Origin: Nonomuraea cypriaca
GTDB taxonomy: Bacteria > Actinomycetota > Actinomycetes > Streptosporangiales > Streptosporangiaceae
Reading direction: 5' to 3'
Length of the DNA: 64,000 bases
Assembly: GCF_015645445.1 (NCBI RefSeq)
Contig: NZ_JADOGI010000005.1
Location: 45,858-109,857, forward strand
Positions 1-8,979 of this stretch are shown here, piece after piece (within the stretch, counting starts at the first letter, position 1; each line of letters starts with the position of its first letter). The notes beneath the pieces are model-generated. The model was not told the origin of the DNA. It worked only from the letters and a program-made list of their open reading frames with translations, and searched no databases. Made by a program: the position numbers and the translations under genes.

Positions 1-1
1 C

Positions 2-193
2 GTGGACCTGTTCGCCGACGCCAACGGCCTGCCCAAGGGCGTCAACGGCCTGGCCGGCACCGCGCCGATCAAGAAGGACACCGCCAAGGGCATCTCGAAG
101 AACCCGAAGAACTGGTACGCCAACCTGCACACCGGCCAGTTCCCCGGCGGCGCGGTCCGCGGCCAGCTCTACTCCGCCGGCGGCGCCTGGTAG
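2..193 (+). CDS. CHRD-domain protein, C-terminal part (5' end outside window)
   Basis: Only the last 63 residues are visible; the reading frame is open to the left edge. The end carries the motif NWYANLHTGQFPGGAVRGQL, typical of the CHRD (chordin-like) domain, which in bacteria is found in secreted, often copper-associated or uncharacterised extracellular proteins. The gene begins before the window, so signal peptide and domain number cannot be judged. It converges on the TetR gene, with a small hairpin in the 30-base gap. The exact role is unknown; the domain call rests on this motif. Confidence 0.75.
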   Translation: MDLFADANGLPKGVNGLAGTAPIKKDTAKGISKNPKNWYANLHTGQFPGGAVRGQLYSAGGAW

Positions 194-196
194 CCC

Positions 197-225
197 GACA
201 GCACGAAAACGGCCCTTCGGCTGTC
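197..225. terminator. Short hairpin between convergent genes
   Basis: GACAGC (197-202) pairs with GCTGTC (220-225) around a loop containing AAAACGGCCCTTCGG. It lies between the CHRD gene stop and the end of the TetR gene and just overlaps the TetR stop codon. There is no U-tract, so it is only a candidate bidirectional terminator. Confidence 0.35.
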
Positions 226-868
226 ACGGCACAGGACGCCGGTGGTCGCGCATCGCCAGGTCCACGGAACGCCGGGCCGCCTCGGGGTCGTCGCCGTAAC
301 CGATGAACAGGCGCTGCGACATGTCCGCGAAGTGGAGCGGGACGTGCTCGGCGGGCAGCAGCCCGGCGATGGCGAGGCTCACCATGCCGTGTCTCATGGT
401 CCACAATTGGACGGCCCACCCCAGCGACGTCATCGGCTCGCCCTGATGGAACCGCCCGGCCTCGACACATCGGCGGACCGTGTCGACCAGCCGCTGGAAG
501 GTGTCGTCCCCGACGCCTGGCCCCTCCTGGCGTTCGAGGAACATCGCCCGGTAGAGATGCGGGTTGGCCAGCCCGTTGGCGAGGTAGGCGGCGCCGCCGG
601 CGGCGAGGTTGGCCACCGGGTCCGCCAGGTCGGGAGTGGCGTCGAGGCGCGCGACGAGCCGGGCGAAGCCCTCTCTGCGTACCGCGTGCCACACCTCGTC
701 CATGCCGCCGAAGTAGGTGTAGACGGCCATCGTGGACGTGCCTGCCTCATTGGCGAGGCGCCGGGTGGTCAGGGCCTTCGGGCCTTCTTCGGCGAGGACA
801 CGCGCGGCGGCCTCGATGAGTCCGGTGCGGACGGCAGGGTCGGGAGGCTTGGGGCTCATGGTTGACAT
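224..868 (-). CDS. TetR/AcrR family transcriptional regulator
   Basis: 214 residues, the normal size for the family. Residues about 12-60 form the TetR DNA-binding domain (helix-turn-helix around LTTRRLANEAGTSTMAVYTYFGG); the rest is a ligand-binding region of TetR_C type. It is divergent from the carotenoid oxygenase gene, and a 26-bp near-perfect palindrome lies a few bases upstream of its start, so autoregulation and repression of the oxygenase operon are likely (inference). ATG at 868 was taken as start; a second ATG at 859 is possible. The ligand is unknown; a carotenoid, apocarotenoid or lipophilic aldehyde would fit the neighbour. Confidence 0.9.
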   Translation of the reverse strand: MSTMSPKPPDPAVRTGLIEAAARVLAEEGPKALTTRRLANEAGTSTMAVYTYFGGMDEVWHAVRREGFARLVARLDATPDLADPVANLAAGGAAYLANGLANPHLYRAMFLERQEGPGVGDDTFQRLVDTVRRCVEAGRFHQGEPMTSLGWAVQLWTMRHGMVSLAIAGLLPAEHVPLHFADMSQRLFIGYGDDPEAARRSVDLAMRDHRRPVP

Positions 869-874
869 TATGCC

Positions 875-900
875 ATAACGTTGTTACACAACAATGTTAT
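875..900. promoter_or_regulatory. TetR-type operator palindrome
   Basis: ATAACGTTGTT (875-885) and AACAATGTTAT (890-900) are inverted copies with one mismatch and a 4-base spacer ACAC. The element lies between the TetR start (868) and the carotenoid oxygenase start (956). Size, symmetry and place are those of a TetR operator controlling both directions. Confidence 0.75.
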
Positions 901-955
901 ACAACCTGAATCGGCCGGCGTGCTCTCAGCGGGCCGACCACCTGAGAGGACGAGC

Positions 956-2317
956 ATGCCTCCGAAGAACGCCTCCGCCCCGGTCACCGAGGAGGTGACC
1001 GCGTACGACCTCCCGGTCAGCGGCACCCTTCCCGCCGGGCTGAACGGACGCTACCTACGCAACGGGCCGAACGCGCTGGGACTCGACGATCCCGGCGCGA
1101 GCTCCCTCTTCCTCGGCACCGGAATGGTGCACGGAGTCCGCCTGCGGGACGGGCGAGCCGAGTGGTACCGCAACCGCTGGGTGCGCTCGGCCATGGTGTC
1201 CCAGGCACTCGGTGAGCAGCCGCGGCCAGGGCCGGTCTTCGAGGGGATGGACTTCGCGTCCAACACCCATGTGATCGGCCACGCCGGCCGGACGTTGGCG
1301 CTGGTGGAGTCGGGGCCCCGGCCGTACGAGCTCACCGACGATCTGGAGACGGTCGGCCCATTCGACTTCGGCGGCACGCTGCCGACGGGCTACGCGGCGC
1401 ACACCAAGCTCGACCCGCGCACGGGAGAACTGCACGCGATCACGTACCGCTGGGGGCGGCCTGACGTGGTCGAGCACGTCGTCGTCGGTGCGGACGGCCA
1501 GGTGTCCTCGGTGCGAGAGGTGCCGGTGACCGGCGGGCCGATGATGCACGACTTCGCGCTCACCGAGAAGTACGTGATCCTCTACGACCTGCCGGTCATC
1601 GCGATCACGGACGCCGCCGCGGGCGGGGCGACGGTCCCGTACGCGTGGGACGAGGCACACGGGGCGCGCCTCGGGCTGCTGCCGCGCGACGGCTCCGGGG
1701 TTCGCTGGCTGGACATCGAGCCCTGCTGGATCTACCACACCCTCAACGCGTACGACGACGGCGACCGCGTCGTGATCGACGTGGTCCGTTATCCCCAGGC
1801 GTTCGACATGGCCAGGTTCGAGGGGACCGACACCCCCACGCTCGACCGGTTCACCGTGGACGTCACCGGCGGCAAGGTCGCCGAACAGCGGCTGCACGAC
1901 CGTGCCCAGGAGTTCCCGCGGGTGGACGAGCGCGTGGTGAGCGCGCCGCACCGCTACGGTTACACCGCCGTGAGCGGGACCGTGCCTCCCGACGTCGAGG
2001 ACCCTCAGGACCTGGACGACGACGCCTTCGGCAACGTGCTGCTCAAGCACGATCTCGTGCGTGGCGCCGTGGAGACGCACAAATTCGGCCGTGACGCCGC
2101 GGTCGGCGAGGCGGTGTTCGTGCCGTCGGCGGCCGGCGCGGCGGAGGACGACGGGTATGTGATGGCCTTCGTGCACGACCCGGACCGGGGCGCGAGCGAC
2201 CTGGTGATCCTGGCCGCCCAGGACTTCACCGGCACCCCGATCGCCACCGTCCACCTGCCGGTACGGGTGCCGCTGGGCTTCCACGGCAGCTGGATCCCCA
2301 GTACGGACCTGTCATGA
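956..2317 (+). CDS. Carotenoid oxygenase (carotenoid cleavage dioxygenase family)
   Basis: About 453 residues, normal for the family of non-haem iron dioxygenases that split carotenoids, apocarotenoids or stilbenes. The iron-binding histidines are visible in their usual contexts: AHTKLDPRTGELH, MMHDFALTEKY, IYHTLNAYDDGD and, near the end, GFHGSWIP. The start ATG at 956 has GAGAGGA six bases upstream; an upstream in-frame TTG would begin inside the TetR operator and is rejected. The stop overlaps the start of the DUF3159 gene (ATGA), so the two are translationally coupled. Likely cytoplasmic and controlled by the divergent TetR protein. The substrate cannot be read from sequence, and no carotenoid synthesis genes are in the window. 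Confidence 0.92.
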   Translation: MPPKNASAPVTEEVTAYDLPVSGTLPAGLNGRYLRNGPNALGLDDPGASSLFLGTGMVHGVRLRDGRAEWYRNRWVRSAMVSQALGEQPRPGPVFEGMDFASNTHVIGHAGRTLALVESGPRPYELTDDLETVGPFDFGGTLPTGYAAHTKLDPRTGELHAITYRWGRPDVVEHVVVGADGQVSSVREVPVTGGPMMHDFALTEKYVILYDLPVIAITDAAAGGATVPYAWDEAHGARLGLLPRDGSGVRWLDIEPCWIYHTLNAYDDGDRVVIDVVRYPQAFDMARFEGTDTPTLDRFTVDVTGGKVAEQRLHDRAQEFPRVDERVVSAPHRYGYTAVSGTVPPDVEDPQDLDDDAFGNVLLKHDLVRGAVETHKFGRDAAVGEAVFVPSAAGAAEDDGYVMAFVHDPDRGASDLVILAAQDFTGTPIATVHLPVRVPLGFHGSWIPSTDLS

Positions 2318-2973
2318 TCGGCTCCCCTCCCACCGACTCCCCCGCCGGGCAGGGAAAACGGCGGATGCCCACGGCGTGGGAGCAGACGGGTGGTCTGGCC
2401 GGGCTGTTCTACTCCTCCTTCCCGGTCATGGTGTTCGTCGGCGGCAACGCGATGTTCGGACTGCAGGCAGGCATCTGGAGCGCGGTGGGCACCGCGATCG
2501 CGTTCATCCTGCTGCGGGTGGTCCGTAAGGAGCCGCTGGGGCCTGCCTTGTCCGGCTTCATCGGCATCGCCATCTCCTCGTTCATCGCCTACCGCTCAGG
2601 TTCGGCGAGCGGATTCTTCCTGTTCGGCATCTGGTTCAGCCTGGCCTGCTTCGCCGTACTGGTGTTCTCGATCCTGATTCGCAGGCCGCTCGCAGGAGTG
2701 GCCTGGAGCGTGCTGAACCGTGTGCCGTTGGAGTGGACGAAGGACAGGCCGTCCCGCTTCGGCTACGACGTGGCCACGGCCGTGCTCGCCGCGGTGTTCG
2801 CCGCGAGGTACGTGGTGCAGCGCTGGCTGTACGAGGAGGACTACACCGGCTGGCTGGCGGTCGCGAAGATCACCATGGGCTATCCGCTGCTGGCACTCGC
2901 CCTGCTCACCACGGTATGGGCGGTACGCCGTTCCGACCGCCGCCTCAAGCGGCTGAAGGAGACGGCCGAATAG
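2314..2973 (+). CDS. DUF3159 family membrane protein
   Basis: 219 residues with about six hydrophobic segments, matching the actinobacterial DUF3159 family in pattern (GGLAGLFYSSFPVMVF at the start, then WSAVGTAIAF, LSGFIGIAISSF, FLFGIWFSLACFAV, a pair of arginines before PLAGVAWSVL). The family has no assigned function. Its ATG overlaps the stop of the carotenoid oxygenase gene by four bases, so it is made from the same transcript; a role in membrane handling of the oxygenase substrate or product is conceivable but unproven. The gene ends only five bases before a tandem repeat array. Confidence 0.8.
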   Translation: MIGSPPTDSPAGQGKRRMPTAWEQTGGLAGLFYSSFPVMVFVGGNAMFGLQAGIWSAVGTAIAFILLRVVRKEPLGPALSGFIGIAISSFIAYRSGSASGFFLFGIWFSLACFAVLVFSILIRRPLAGVAWSVLNRVPLEWTKDRPSRFGYDVATAVLAAVFAARYVVQRWLYEEDYTGWLAVAKITMGYPLLALALLTTVWAVRRSDRRLKRLKETAE

Positions 2974-2978
2974 GTCCG

Positions 2979-3074
2979 CGCTTCATGCCATGCCCGCTTC
3001 ATGCCATGCCCGCTTCATGCCATGCCCGCTTCATGCCATGCCCGCTTCATGCCATGCCCGCTTCATGCCATGCC
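2979..3074. repeat. 16-bp minisatellite, six perfect copies
   Basis: CGCTTCATGCCATGCC is repeated six times without a mismatch from 2979 to 3074, followed by a partial seventh copy (3075-3083). The array fills the gap between two convergent genes, and the stop codon of the enolase-superfamily gene (3079-3081) lies inside the partial copy. The unit is not a multiple of three and no conserved gene covers it. Perfect identity suggests recent expansion. Confidence 0.95.
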
Positions 3075-3078
3075 CGCT

Positions 3079-4176
3079 TCATGACACCCGATGAGGCTCG
3101 GCAGCCTGCTCGCGGAACAGCAGGCCATGTCCTGGAGCATCGGACCGTGCTTCGGCCAGCCCGCCCGTGGGATCGGCGGCGCCGTCGAACATCCCGGCCT
3201 CGATGCGCTGGTGATCGTGGAACCACTCGATGTGCCGCAGGTTGACGGTGGCGGCGGCGGCCGGCAGGTGAAGGTTGGGGGCGCAGTGCGCCGACACCGG
3301 GAGGTTGTGGCCGGCGGCCACGGCGGAGGCGGCGAACCATCCTGTGTATCCGCCGCAGCGGGTCGCGTCGATCTGCAGGCAGTCGACGGACCGGGCCTGG
3401 CACATGCGGGTGAAGTACGACAGGTCGCAACCGTACTCTCCGGCCGCCACGTCAGCCTCGACGCTTTCCCGTACCAGACGCAGCCCGTGCAGATCGTCCG
3501 AGGAGACCGGCTCCTCGAACCAGGTCACCCCGTGCTCGCGCATGCACTGCGCCTGGCGGATCGCCTGCTTGGCGGTGTTGCCGCCGTTGGCGTCGACGTA
3601 CAGCTCGACCTGGTCACCGATCACGCGGCGGGCCAGCGCGACCCGGCGCAGGTCACGTTCGGGCGCGCTTCCCGAGGACTCACCGATCTTGATCTTGACC
3701 CGGGGAATCCGCTGTTCGTGCACCCAGTGCTCGAGTTGGGCAGTGGTAGCGGAGTCGTCGTAGGTGGTGAAACCGCCCGAGCCGTACACCGGCACCCGCC
3801 TGCGGGCCCGGCCGAACAGGTGGGTCAGCGGCACGCCGAGCAGGCGCGCCTTGAGGTCCCACAGCGCCACGTCGAGAGCCGAGATGGCGTAACCGGCCAC
3901 ACCAGGGCGTCCGGCATTGCGCACCCTACGATTCAGCGCGGCGAACAGGGCTGGAATGTCCATCGCGTCGGCTCCGGCGAGCGTGCCGGCGAGATCCTCG
4001 TCGATGAAGGATGCCGCCGCGGCGGGCGCGTACGTCCAGCCGGTGCCCGTCGTTCCGGCCGCCGTGACGGTGGCCACCACCATCGTGGTCGCATTCCAGG
4101 CGAGCGTGCCGTCACCTTCTGGCTGGTCGGTCGGAAAGCGGTAGGCCACAGCCGCAGCGTGATCGATTGTGCTCAT
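3079..4176 (-). CDS. Enolase-superfamily enzyme (mandelate racemase/muconate lactonizing type)
   Basis: 365 residues, usual length. The N-terminal capping domain is followed by a C-terminal barrel with KIKIG (KxK catalytic motif), DANG (first metal ligand), FEEP (second), GEY (third) and a later SAHCAPN segment, so the Mg2+ site and Lys base are in place. Such enzymes abstract the alpha-proton of a carboxylate for racemisation, dehydration or cycloisomerisation of sugar acids, muconates or dipeptides; the substrate is not determined. It stands alone on the minus strand, facing the DUF3159 gene across the minisatellite, with no clear operon partner. Confidence 0.88.
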   Translation of the reverse strand: MSTIDHAAAVAYRFPTDQPEGDGTLAWNATTMVVATVTAAGTTGTGWTYAPAAAASFIDEDLAGTLAGADAMDIPALFAALNRRVRNAGRPGVAGYAISALDVALWDLKARLLGVPLTHLFGRARRRVPVYGSGGFTTYDDSATTAQLEHWVHEQRIPRVKIKIGESSGSAPERDLRRVALARRVIGDQVELYVDANGGNTAKQAIRQAQCMREHGVTWFEEPVSSDDLHGLRLVRESVEADVAAGEYGCDLSYFTRMCQARSVDCLQIDATRCGGYTGWFAASAVAAGHNLPVSAHCAPNLHLPAAAATVNLRHIEWFHDHQRIEAGMFDGAADPTGGLAEARSDAPGHGLLFREQAAEPHRVS

Positions 4177-4252
4177 GGCGCCCCACCCTCACGAATGGAC
4201 CTTTCGCTACCCATGCCCTCGTGGACGAGAGCCATGTGAAAAGGCCACGCGC

Positions 4253-4546
4253 TCAGTCGAGTGTGGCTATCGCGGCCCGTAGTTCGTCGAGCGTCCGGCG
4301 GGCGAGGTCAGCGAGCGTCCGCTGTTCGGCCGGATCGGACCAGAGGTCGAAGGCGTCGTCGAAGGCGCGGACGCCGAGTTCGGCGGCGGGGCGTGCGGTC
4401 GGATCCGGCACGCCGCGCTCGCGGAGTGCGTCGGTCATGGCTCCTGCGAGGCAGGTGTGCTTGAACGCGGCGCGCTCCTGCAGTTCGCTGTTGCCGGCGA
4501 TGACGGTGAGGAGCCGGCCGCGTGGTAGGAGCCCGGTTAAGCTGTA
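4253..4546 (-). pseudogene. TetR regulator remnant, C-terminal domain only
   Basis: About 95 codons read like the end of a TetR ligand-binding domain (acyltransferase-like pattern RERGVPDPTARPAAELGVRAFDDAFDLW...TLADLARRTLDELRAAI). No DNA-binding domain precedes it: upstream the frame runs into the promoter and start of the plus-strand TetR gene at 4571, and the leading residues have no TetR character. The likely event is deletion of the 5' half. It cannot act as a repressor as it stands. Confidence 0.65.
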
Positions 4547-4570
4547 GTCCAATATCCGATCTGGCCATAG

Positions 4571-5188
4571 GTGGATGTCGTGGCTGTTGCCTTTACCGAC
4601 GAGGAGCGGGCGCGCATCACCGCCGGCTTGCTCGATGCCGCCGAGCGGCTGTATGCCTCCCAAGGGCTGAAGAAGACCTCGCTGGAGGAACTGGTGGCGC
4701 CGGCCGGAATCTCAAAAGCGAGCTTCTACGCCTTCTTCGACTCCAAAGAGACGCTCTACAAGGAGGTCATGATCCGCAGGGCCCCTCTCATCGCGCGGCA
4801 ACACGGCACGGTGTTCCGGCGCCCGCCGAGCGTGGAGTCCCTCGCGGAGGTGATGCGGCGGGTGACGACCGTGCTGACCACCGACCCGTTCTACCGGCGG
4901 CTGTTCACCCACCCCGACGAACTCCAGGCGGTGGCCCGGCGGATCGGCGCGGAGGAGATCGCCCACGTCACGCCGTACGTCATCACACCGCTGCTGGAGT
5001 ACATCGCCAAAGGGCAGGCCGACGGCGTGATCACCAGCGAGGTCGAGCCCGAAGTCGTGATGGGCGTGATGCGCACCATCGGGCTGATCGTCATGAACCG
5101 GCACCTGTACGGCGACACCTACGACGACGTACTCGACGCGACGATCAACGCCCTCGCCCGCGGCCTGACCACATCGAACGAGGACTGA
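4571..5188 (+). CDS. TetR/AcrR family transcriptional regulator
   Basis: 205 residues. Helix-turn-helix at about 30-55 (KKTSLEELVAPAGISKASFYAFFDSKETLY), followed by an all-helical C-terminal domain. GTG at 4571 is used; the ribosome-binding site is weak, and no better start exists before the conserved region. It has no obvious divergent target because its minus-strand neighbour is a broken TetR gene; it may have lost its regulated gene in the rearrangement, or it controls itself. Ligand unknown. Confidence 0.85.
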   Translation: MDVVAVAFTDEERARITAGLLDAAERLYASQGLKKTSLEELVAPAGISKASFYAFFDSKETLYKEVMIRRAPLIARQHGTVFRRPPSVESLAEVMRRVTTVLTTDPFYRRLFTHPDELQAVARRIGAEEIAHVTPYVITPLLEYIAKGQADGVITSEVEPEVVMGVMRTIGLIVMNRHLYGDTYDDVLDATINALARGLTTSNED

Positions 5189-5683
5189 TTCCGGGCCCCG
5201 ATCCGCAGATGCCGTCCGCCCGACCGGATGAGGTTGGACGCCCCATGCGGCCACGCACGGGAATCGACCCCCGCCCGGACAGTCCGGATGTCGAGGCCAC
5301 ACTCCTTGGCTACGCGAGGAGGCATGGTTGACGCTGACTGCAGAGAAGACCTTCAGCACCGCCCCAACCCCGTCGAGCGTGTAATACGGGCGGGCGGCGT
5401 CGGCCTCTTCCCGTTGTAAGCGCAACCGCTCCACCGCCTCGACAACCAGCCCCAAGATAGCGAAGATCGTAGAACGTCAGAGCCACGAAGACGACGTTAG
5501 CCATCCCGCTCTCTGCTTCCGCTTGACGTGCCAGGGGGCCGGACAACGGTGCTCCGTGTGTGTCAACCGCGTGTGCCTCCTCGCCGATTCACACAACCCG
5601 TCGGCGCTACTCTGCTCACGACTCCTGGCAGGATCGTGAGCAGATTCCGGTCTCCTTCGGCGTCGCGCTACGGGTCGGCGAGG
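5189..5683. other. Intergenic stretch without an intact gene
   Basis: 495 bases between the TetR gene and the end of the ABC permease gene. Apart from a frameshifted small-membrane-peptide remnant (5423-5504) no coding region with family character, repeat or strong hairpin was seen. It looks like decayed DNA. Confidence 0.6.
5423..5504 (-). pseudogene. Frameshifted small membrane peptide (KdpF-like or kdp-leader-like)
   Basis: Read on the minus strand, ATG at 5504 starts MANVVFVALT; after a one-base frame change the text continues TIFAILGLVVEAVERL. Joined, this is a roughly 27-residue single-span peptide of the kind found in front of kdp potassium-pump genes in actinomycetes. GAGAGCGGG lies just upstream as a possible ribosome-binding site. 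No kdpA follows, so it appears to be an orphan, broken leftover. The family match is from memory of the pattern only. Confidence 0.4.
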
Positions 5684-7294
5684 TCAGGCGTGCAGGTCTC
5701 GGTGCCGGAAGGCCCGGACGGCGATGGCCATCAGCGCGAGCGCGACCACTGTCAGGGCGGTGAGGGTGAGCGGCCCGATGGCGGCCTCGGGATAGTCGGG
5801 GCTCAGCTCGACCAGGGAGAGGTCGAGCAGCCAGCCGGGCAGGCCCAGCGCCCGCCCGAAGAGCGAGGCGAAGAAGGCGTACGCCACCACTGCCCAGACC
5901 AGCCTCGACGCCCGGGGCGCCAGGCCGTACAGCAGGAAGGCGATGCCTGTCAGCAACGTGATCGCCGGCAGGTGGACGAGTGCACCTGCGACGAGCCGCG
6001 GCACGTGCGACACCTGCCCGGTGGCGGCCCCGTAGGCGAGACCGGCTCCCAGGCCAGCCAGCAGCAGCACCACAGCGCTGCCGGTCACTGCGGTCGCGAG
6101 CTGGGCGCCCGCCCACCGCCGGCGGGAGATCGCCGCGGCGAGCACGGCGTCCGCGCGGCCCGAACCTTCCTCGGCGCGCGCCCGTGACACGCTCACGATC
6201 GCGTACACGCAGGTAAGCAGGGCCATCAGCCGCAGGTAATAGACGAACACGTGGTCGGCGAACCGCTCGGCGCCGCCGCCGCCGAACAGCTGCCGGTAGA
6301 CGTCGGTCTGGACCGTCTGAGCGGCGTCCAGCGCGCTCACCAGACCGCCGCCGAACAGGCCGAGGATGAGTAGCCCGGCTCCCCAGGCGGCCAGCGTGCC
6401 GCCCTGCAGCCGCACGGCCAGGGCGAACGGGCCGCGCAGCCGGCCGGAGGCCGCGGCACGCCCGCGCCTGGGCCGCACCGACCCCGCACCGAGGTCCCGC
6501 CTGGCGCCCAGGAGGAAAGCGGCGGCGACGCCGACCGCGATGAGCGCCAGCAGGAGCAGCAGCGGCCACCACCGCTCACCCGCGAACGGCCGCATCGCCT
6601 GCGCCCACCCGATCGGGGAGACCCATGACAGTGCGCCGCCCGAGACGTCGCCGATGCCCCGCAGAGCGAAGGACAACCCGAGCACACCGGCGAGCGTGAT
6701 GCCGGAGGCCGCCCTGCCATACTGGGTGAGCTGGCCGACCACCCCCGCCACCACGGCGAAGACCAGGCCGACCGCGGCGACGCTTGCCCCGAAGGCCATC
6801 GATCCCGCCTCCGGCAGTCCCATCCCGGCCAGTCCGACGGCCAGCACCAGTCCAAGCGTCACGTTCGCGGCGGCCACAGCCGCCAGGGCGGCGGTCAGCG
6901 GGGCGTGCCGGCCGACCACGGCCGCGCGCACGAGCTCCAGGCGCCCGTTCTCCTCCTCCGCCCGGGTGTGCCGTACGGTGAGCAGCACGCTCATCAAGGC
7001 GGCCAGGATGAAGACCGACGAGCTGTCGTTGGCCACCAACGGGCCCAGGTTGCCGACCGTCGCGTCCGCCAGCCCGTGTCCGGGGCCGGTCGCCGCGAGC
7101 ACCGCCGGGTTGCCCAGCACCGCCGCCACCCGGTCGGCCAGCGCCTCTTCAGTGGTGAACAGGTCGCGGTAGCTGCTGGCGTTGCCCAGCACGACCCCGC
7201 AGGCCACAGCGATCCACAGCGGGACGCGCACGCGGTTCTGGCGCAGGATGGACCAGGTCAGCGTGCCGAGCCCGGCCAGGGCGGTCGCGCTCAT
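5684..7294 (-). CDS. ABC exporter permease (COG3559/TnrB3-like)
   Basis: 536 residues, about 12 hydrophobic segments in two repeated halves, as in the TnrB3-like 'exporter of polyketide antibiotics' family that pairs with a DrrA/TnrB2-type ATPase. The conserved [15 protein letters not shown] and, in the second half, [15 protein letters not shown] motifs mark each half. The start is ATG at 7294, overlapping the stop of the ATPase gene (ATGA), although the frame is open further upstream. It forms an operon with the ATPase and the GbsR/MarR regulator. Substrate unknown; drug or lipophilic metabolite efflux is the family theme. Confidence 0.9.
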   Translation of the reverse strand: MSATALAGLGTLTWSILRQNRVRVPLWIAVACGVVLGNASSYRDLFTTEEALADRVAAVLGNPAVLAATGPGHGLADATVGNLGPLVANDSSSVFILAALMSVLLTVRHTRAEEENGRLELVRAAVVGRHAPLTAALAAVAAANVTLGLVLAVGLAGMGLPEAGSMAFGASVAAVGLVFAVVAGVVGQLTQYGRAASGITLAGVLGLSFALRGIGDVSGGALSWVSPIGWAQAMRPFAGERWWPLLLLLALIAVGVAAAFLLGARRDLGAGSVRPRRGRAAASGRLRGPFALAVRLQGGTLAAWGAGLLILGLFGGGLVSALDAAQTVQTDVYRQLFGGGGAERFADHVFVYYLRLMALLTCVYAIVSVSRARAEEGSGRADAVLAAAISRRRWAGAQLATAVTGSAVVLLLAGLGAGLAYGAATGQVSHVPRLVAGALVHLPAITLLTGIAFLLYGLAPRASRLVWAVVAYAFFASLFGRALGLPGWLLDLSLVELSPDYPEAAIGPLTLTALTVVALALMAIAVRAFRHRDLHA

Positions 7295-8265
7295 CGTCCG
7301 GCTCCGGCGCTGGAGGGCTCCTGGTCGTAGTGGCGCAGGAACAGCTGCTCCAGAGTGGGCGGCCGGCTGACGAGGCCGCGCAGGCCGAAGCCGGTGACGT
7401 GCCGCATCACGGTGTCCAGATGCTCCGCGTCGACGTCGAAAGTCGCGTGCGCGCCCTCGACGTGGGCGTCGTGGACGCCCGGTAGCGCCCCGAGCCCGGT
7501 GAGCGGCTGAGCGGTCTCGGCCTCGATCGTGGTCCGGGTGAGGTGCCGCAGGTCGGCGAGCGTGCCGCTCTCCACCGTACGGCCGCGCCGGACAATGGTG
7601 ACCCGGTCGCACAACGCCTCCACCTGGCCCAGGATGTGGCTGGACAGTAAGACGGTGCGCCCCTCCTCCTTCGCCTCGCATACGCAGTCCTGGAACACCG
7701 CCTCCATCAGCGGATCCAGCCCCGAGGTCGGCTCGTCCATGATGAGCAGCTCGGCGTCCGAGGCCAGCGCGGAGACCAGGGCGACCTTCTGGCGATTGCC
7801 CTTGGAATAGGTGCGGGCCTTCTTGGTGGGGTCGAGGTCGAAGCGGTCGATCAGGCTCTCGCGACGGCGCGCGTCGAGTCCGCCGCGCAGCCGGCCGAGC
7901 AGGTCGATCGCCTCCCCGCCGGTGAGCGTGGGCCACAGGGTGACATCGCCCGGCACGTACGCGATCCGCCGGTGCAGCTCCACGGCATCCCGCCACGGGT
8001 TGCCCCCCAGTAGCTCCGCGCTGCCCGCGTCGGCGCGGAGCAGGCCGAACAGGATGCGGATGGTGGTCGTCTTGCCGGCGCCGTTGGGGCCGAGGAAGCC
8101 GTGCACCTCACCGGCGCGCACCGTGAGGTCGAGGCCGTCCAGGGCACGGGTGGCGCCGTAGTTCTTGACCAGGCCGGACAGTACGACCGGATCAGTCGTC
8201 TGCCTGGGGGCGCTGGGCGCGCCGGTCCTGGCGGTACTTCTCCCACTCTGTGATGAGTTGTGCAC
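7291..8265 (-). CDS. ABC transporter ATP-binding protein
   Basis: 324 residues: Walker [10 protein letters not shown], a [16 protein letters not shown] signature segment (degenerate LSGGQ, usual in this family), Walker [14 protein letters not shown], and a C-terminal DrrA-like extension. GTG at 8265 is the only usable start before the conserved core and has GGAGGAG seven bases upstream; this means a 74-base overlap with the end of the regulator gene. With the downstream permease it makes a two-gene exporter. Confidence 0.92.
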   Translation of the reverse strand: MHNSSQSGRSTARTGAPSAPRQTTDPVVLSGLVKNYGATRALDGLDLTVRAGEVHGFLGPNGAGKTTTIRILFGLLRADAGSAELLGGNPWRDAVELHRRIAYVPGDVTLWPTLTGGEAIDLLGRLRGGLDARRRESLIDRFDLDPTKKARTYSKGNRQKVALVSALASDAELLIMDEPTSGLDPLMEAVFQDCVCEAKEEGRTVLLSSHILGQVEALCDRVTIVRRGRTVESGTLADLRHLTRTTIEAETAQPLTGLGALPGVHDAHVEGAHATFDVDAEHLDTVMRHVTGFGLRGLVSRPPTLEQLFLRHYDQEPSSAGAGR

Positions 8266-8689
8266 CGAGCTTCTCCTCCATGAAGGTGTAGAGGTCCAGG
8301 AACTCCTCCAGCCGCTCCCGCCTGGCCGCGTCGTCCCCGACGGCTTCCAGGCCGAGCTCGGCGATCTGACGGCCCAGGGTGAGCATCTTGGCGCGGCCCT
8401 CGATCATGCGTGACGCGTCGCCGCCCCCCTTGAGCTGGTAGTAGTGCTCGCGCGTGCTGGGGATGGGGGCACGCTCCACGAACTGGAGCTGCTCCAGCTG
8501 CCGGATCATCGGGCTCACCGCCGCCTTGCTCAGCTCGACGACGTTCGCCAGCTGGGTCAGGGACTGGTGCGGCGGGTCGCAGATCTGCAGCCAGCCGTGC
8601 AGGCGGCCGGCGGTGCGCGAGACGCCCGTCGTCGCCTCGAAGAACAAGGCGTAGCGCTCGACGAAGTCACGTTCTTTGGGTGTCGCCAA
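8192..8689 (-). CDS. GbsR/MarR family transcriptional regulator
   Basis: 165 residues with a winged helix at about 40-100 ([33 protein letters not shown]) and a C-terminal dimerisation helix, the GbsR/MarR pattern common upstream of TnrB2/TnrB3-type exporters. It is the first gene of the exporter operon and overlaps the ATPase gene. Probably represses its own operon and releases on binding the exported compound (inference). Tandem CTTTC elements lie just upstream around 8708-8733. Confidence 0.85.
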   Translation of the reverse strand: MATPKERDFVERYALFFEATTGVSRTAGRLHGWLQICDPPHQSLTQLANVVELSKAAVSPMIRQLEQLQFVERAPIPSTREHYYQLKGGGDASRMIEGRAKMLTLGRQIAELGLEAVGDDAARRERLEEFLDLYTFMEEKLGAQLITEWEKYRQDRRAQRPQADD

Positions 8690-8979
8690 CGTCCATCTCC
8701 ATACGGATCTTTCGGAGCTTTCTTAACGATCCTACAGTAGCCTTCGCCTAGGCTGAAAGAGCTCATGCGGCACCCCTACAGCAACGGAGCGGTGGCTTGA
8801 TCGTCACTTCACATGCGGCCGCATACGGCGGTTCCGGGGCCACGGTGCGGTTCGCCTTGCGCCTTGCGAGGATCAAGCCGCCCGGGAGAGCTCCTGATCT
8901 TGAGGGGGAACGTCGCCTCCGCAGTGTCGAAGCCTTGGCGGCGCAGCAGATTTCGCCGTCGAGAAACCATCTCGGGCCG

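Noticed and set aside
2979..3083. CRISPR-like array
   Set aside because: The 16-bp units are contiguous with no spacers and no cas genes are present; it is a simple tandem repeat.
3091..4239. Long open frame antisense to the enolase-superfamily gene
   Set aside because: High GC content leaves the opposite strand open; the translation is low-complexity Arg/Gly/Val-rich with no family character, while the minus-strand frame has all catalytic motifs.
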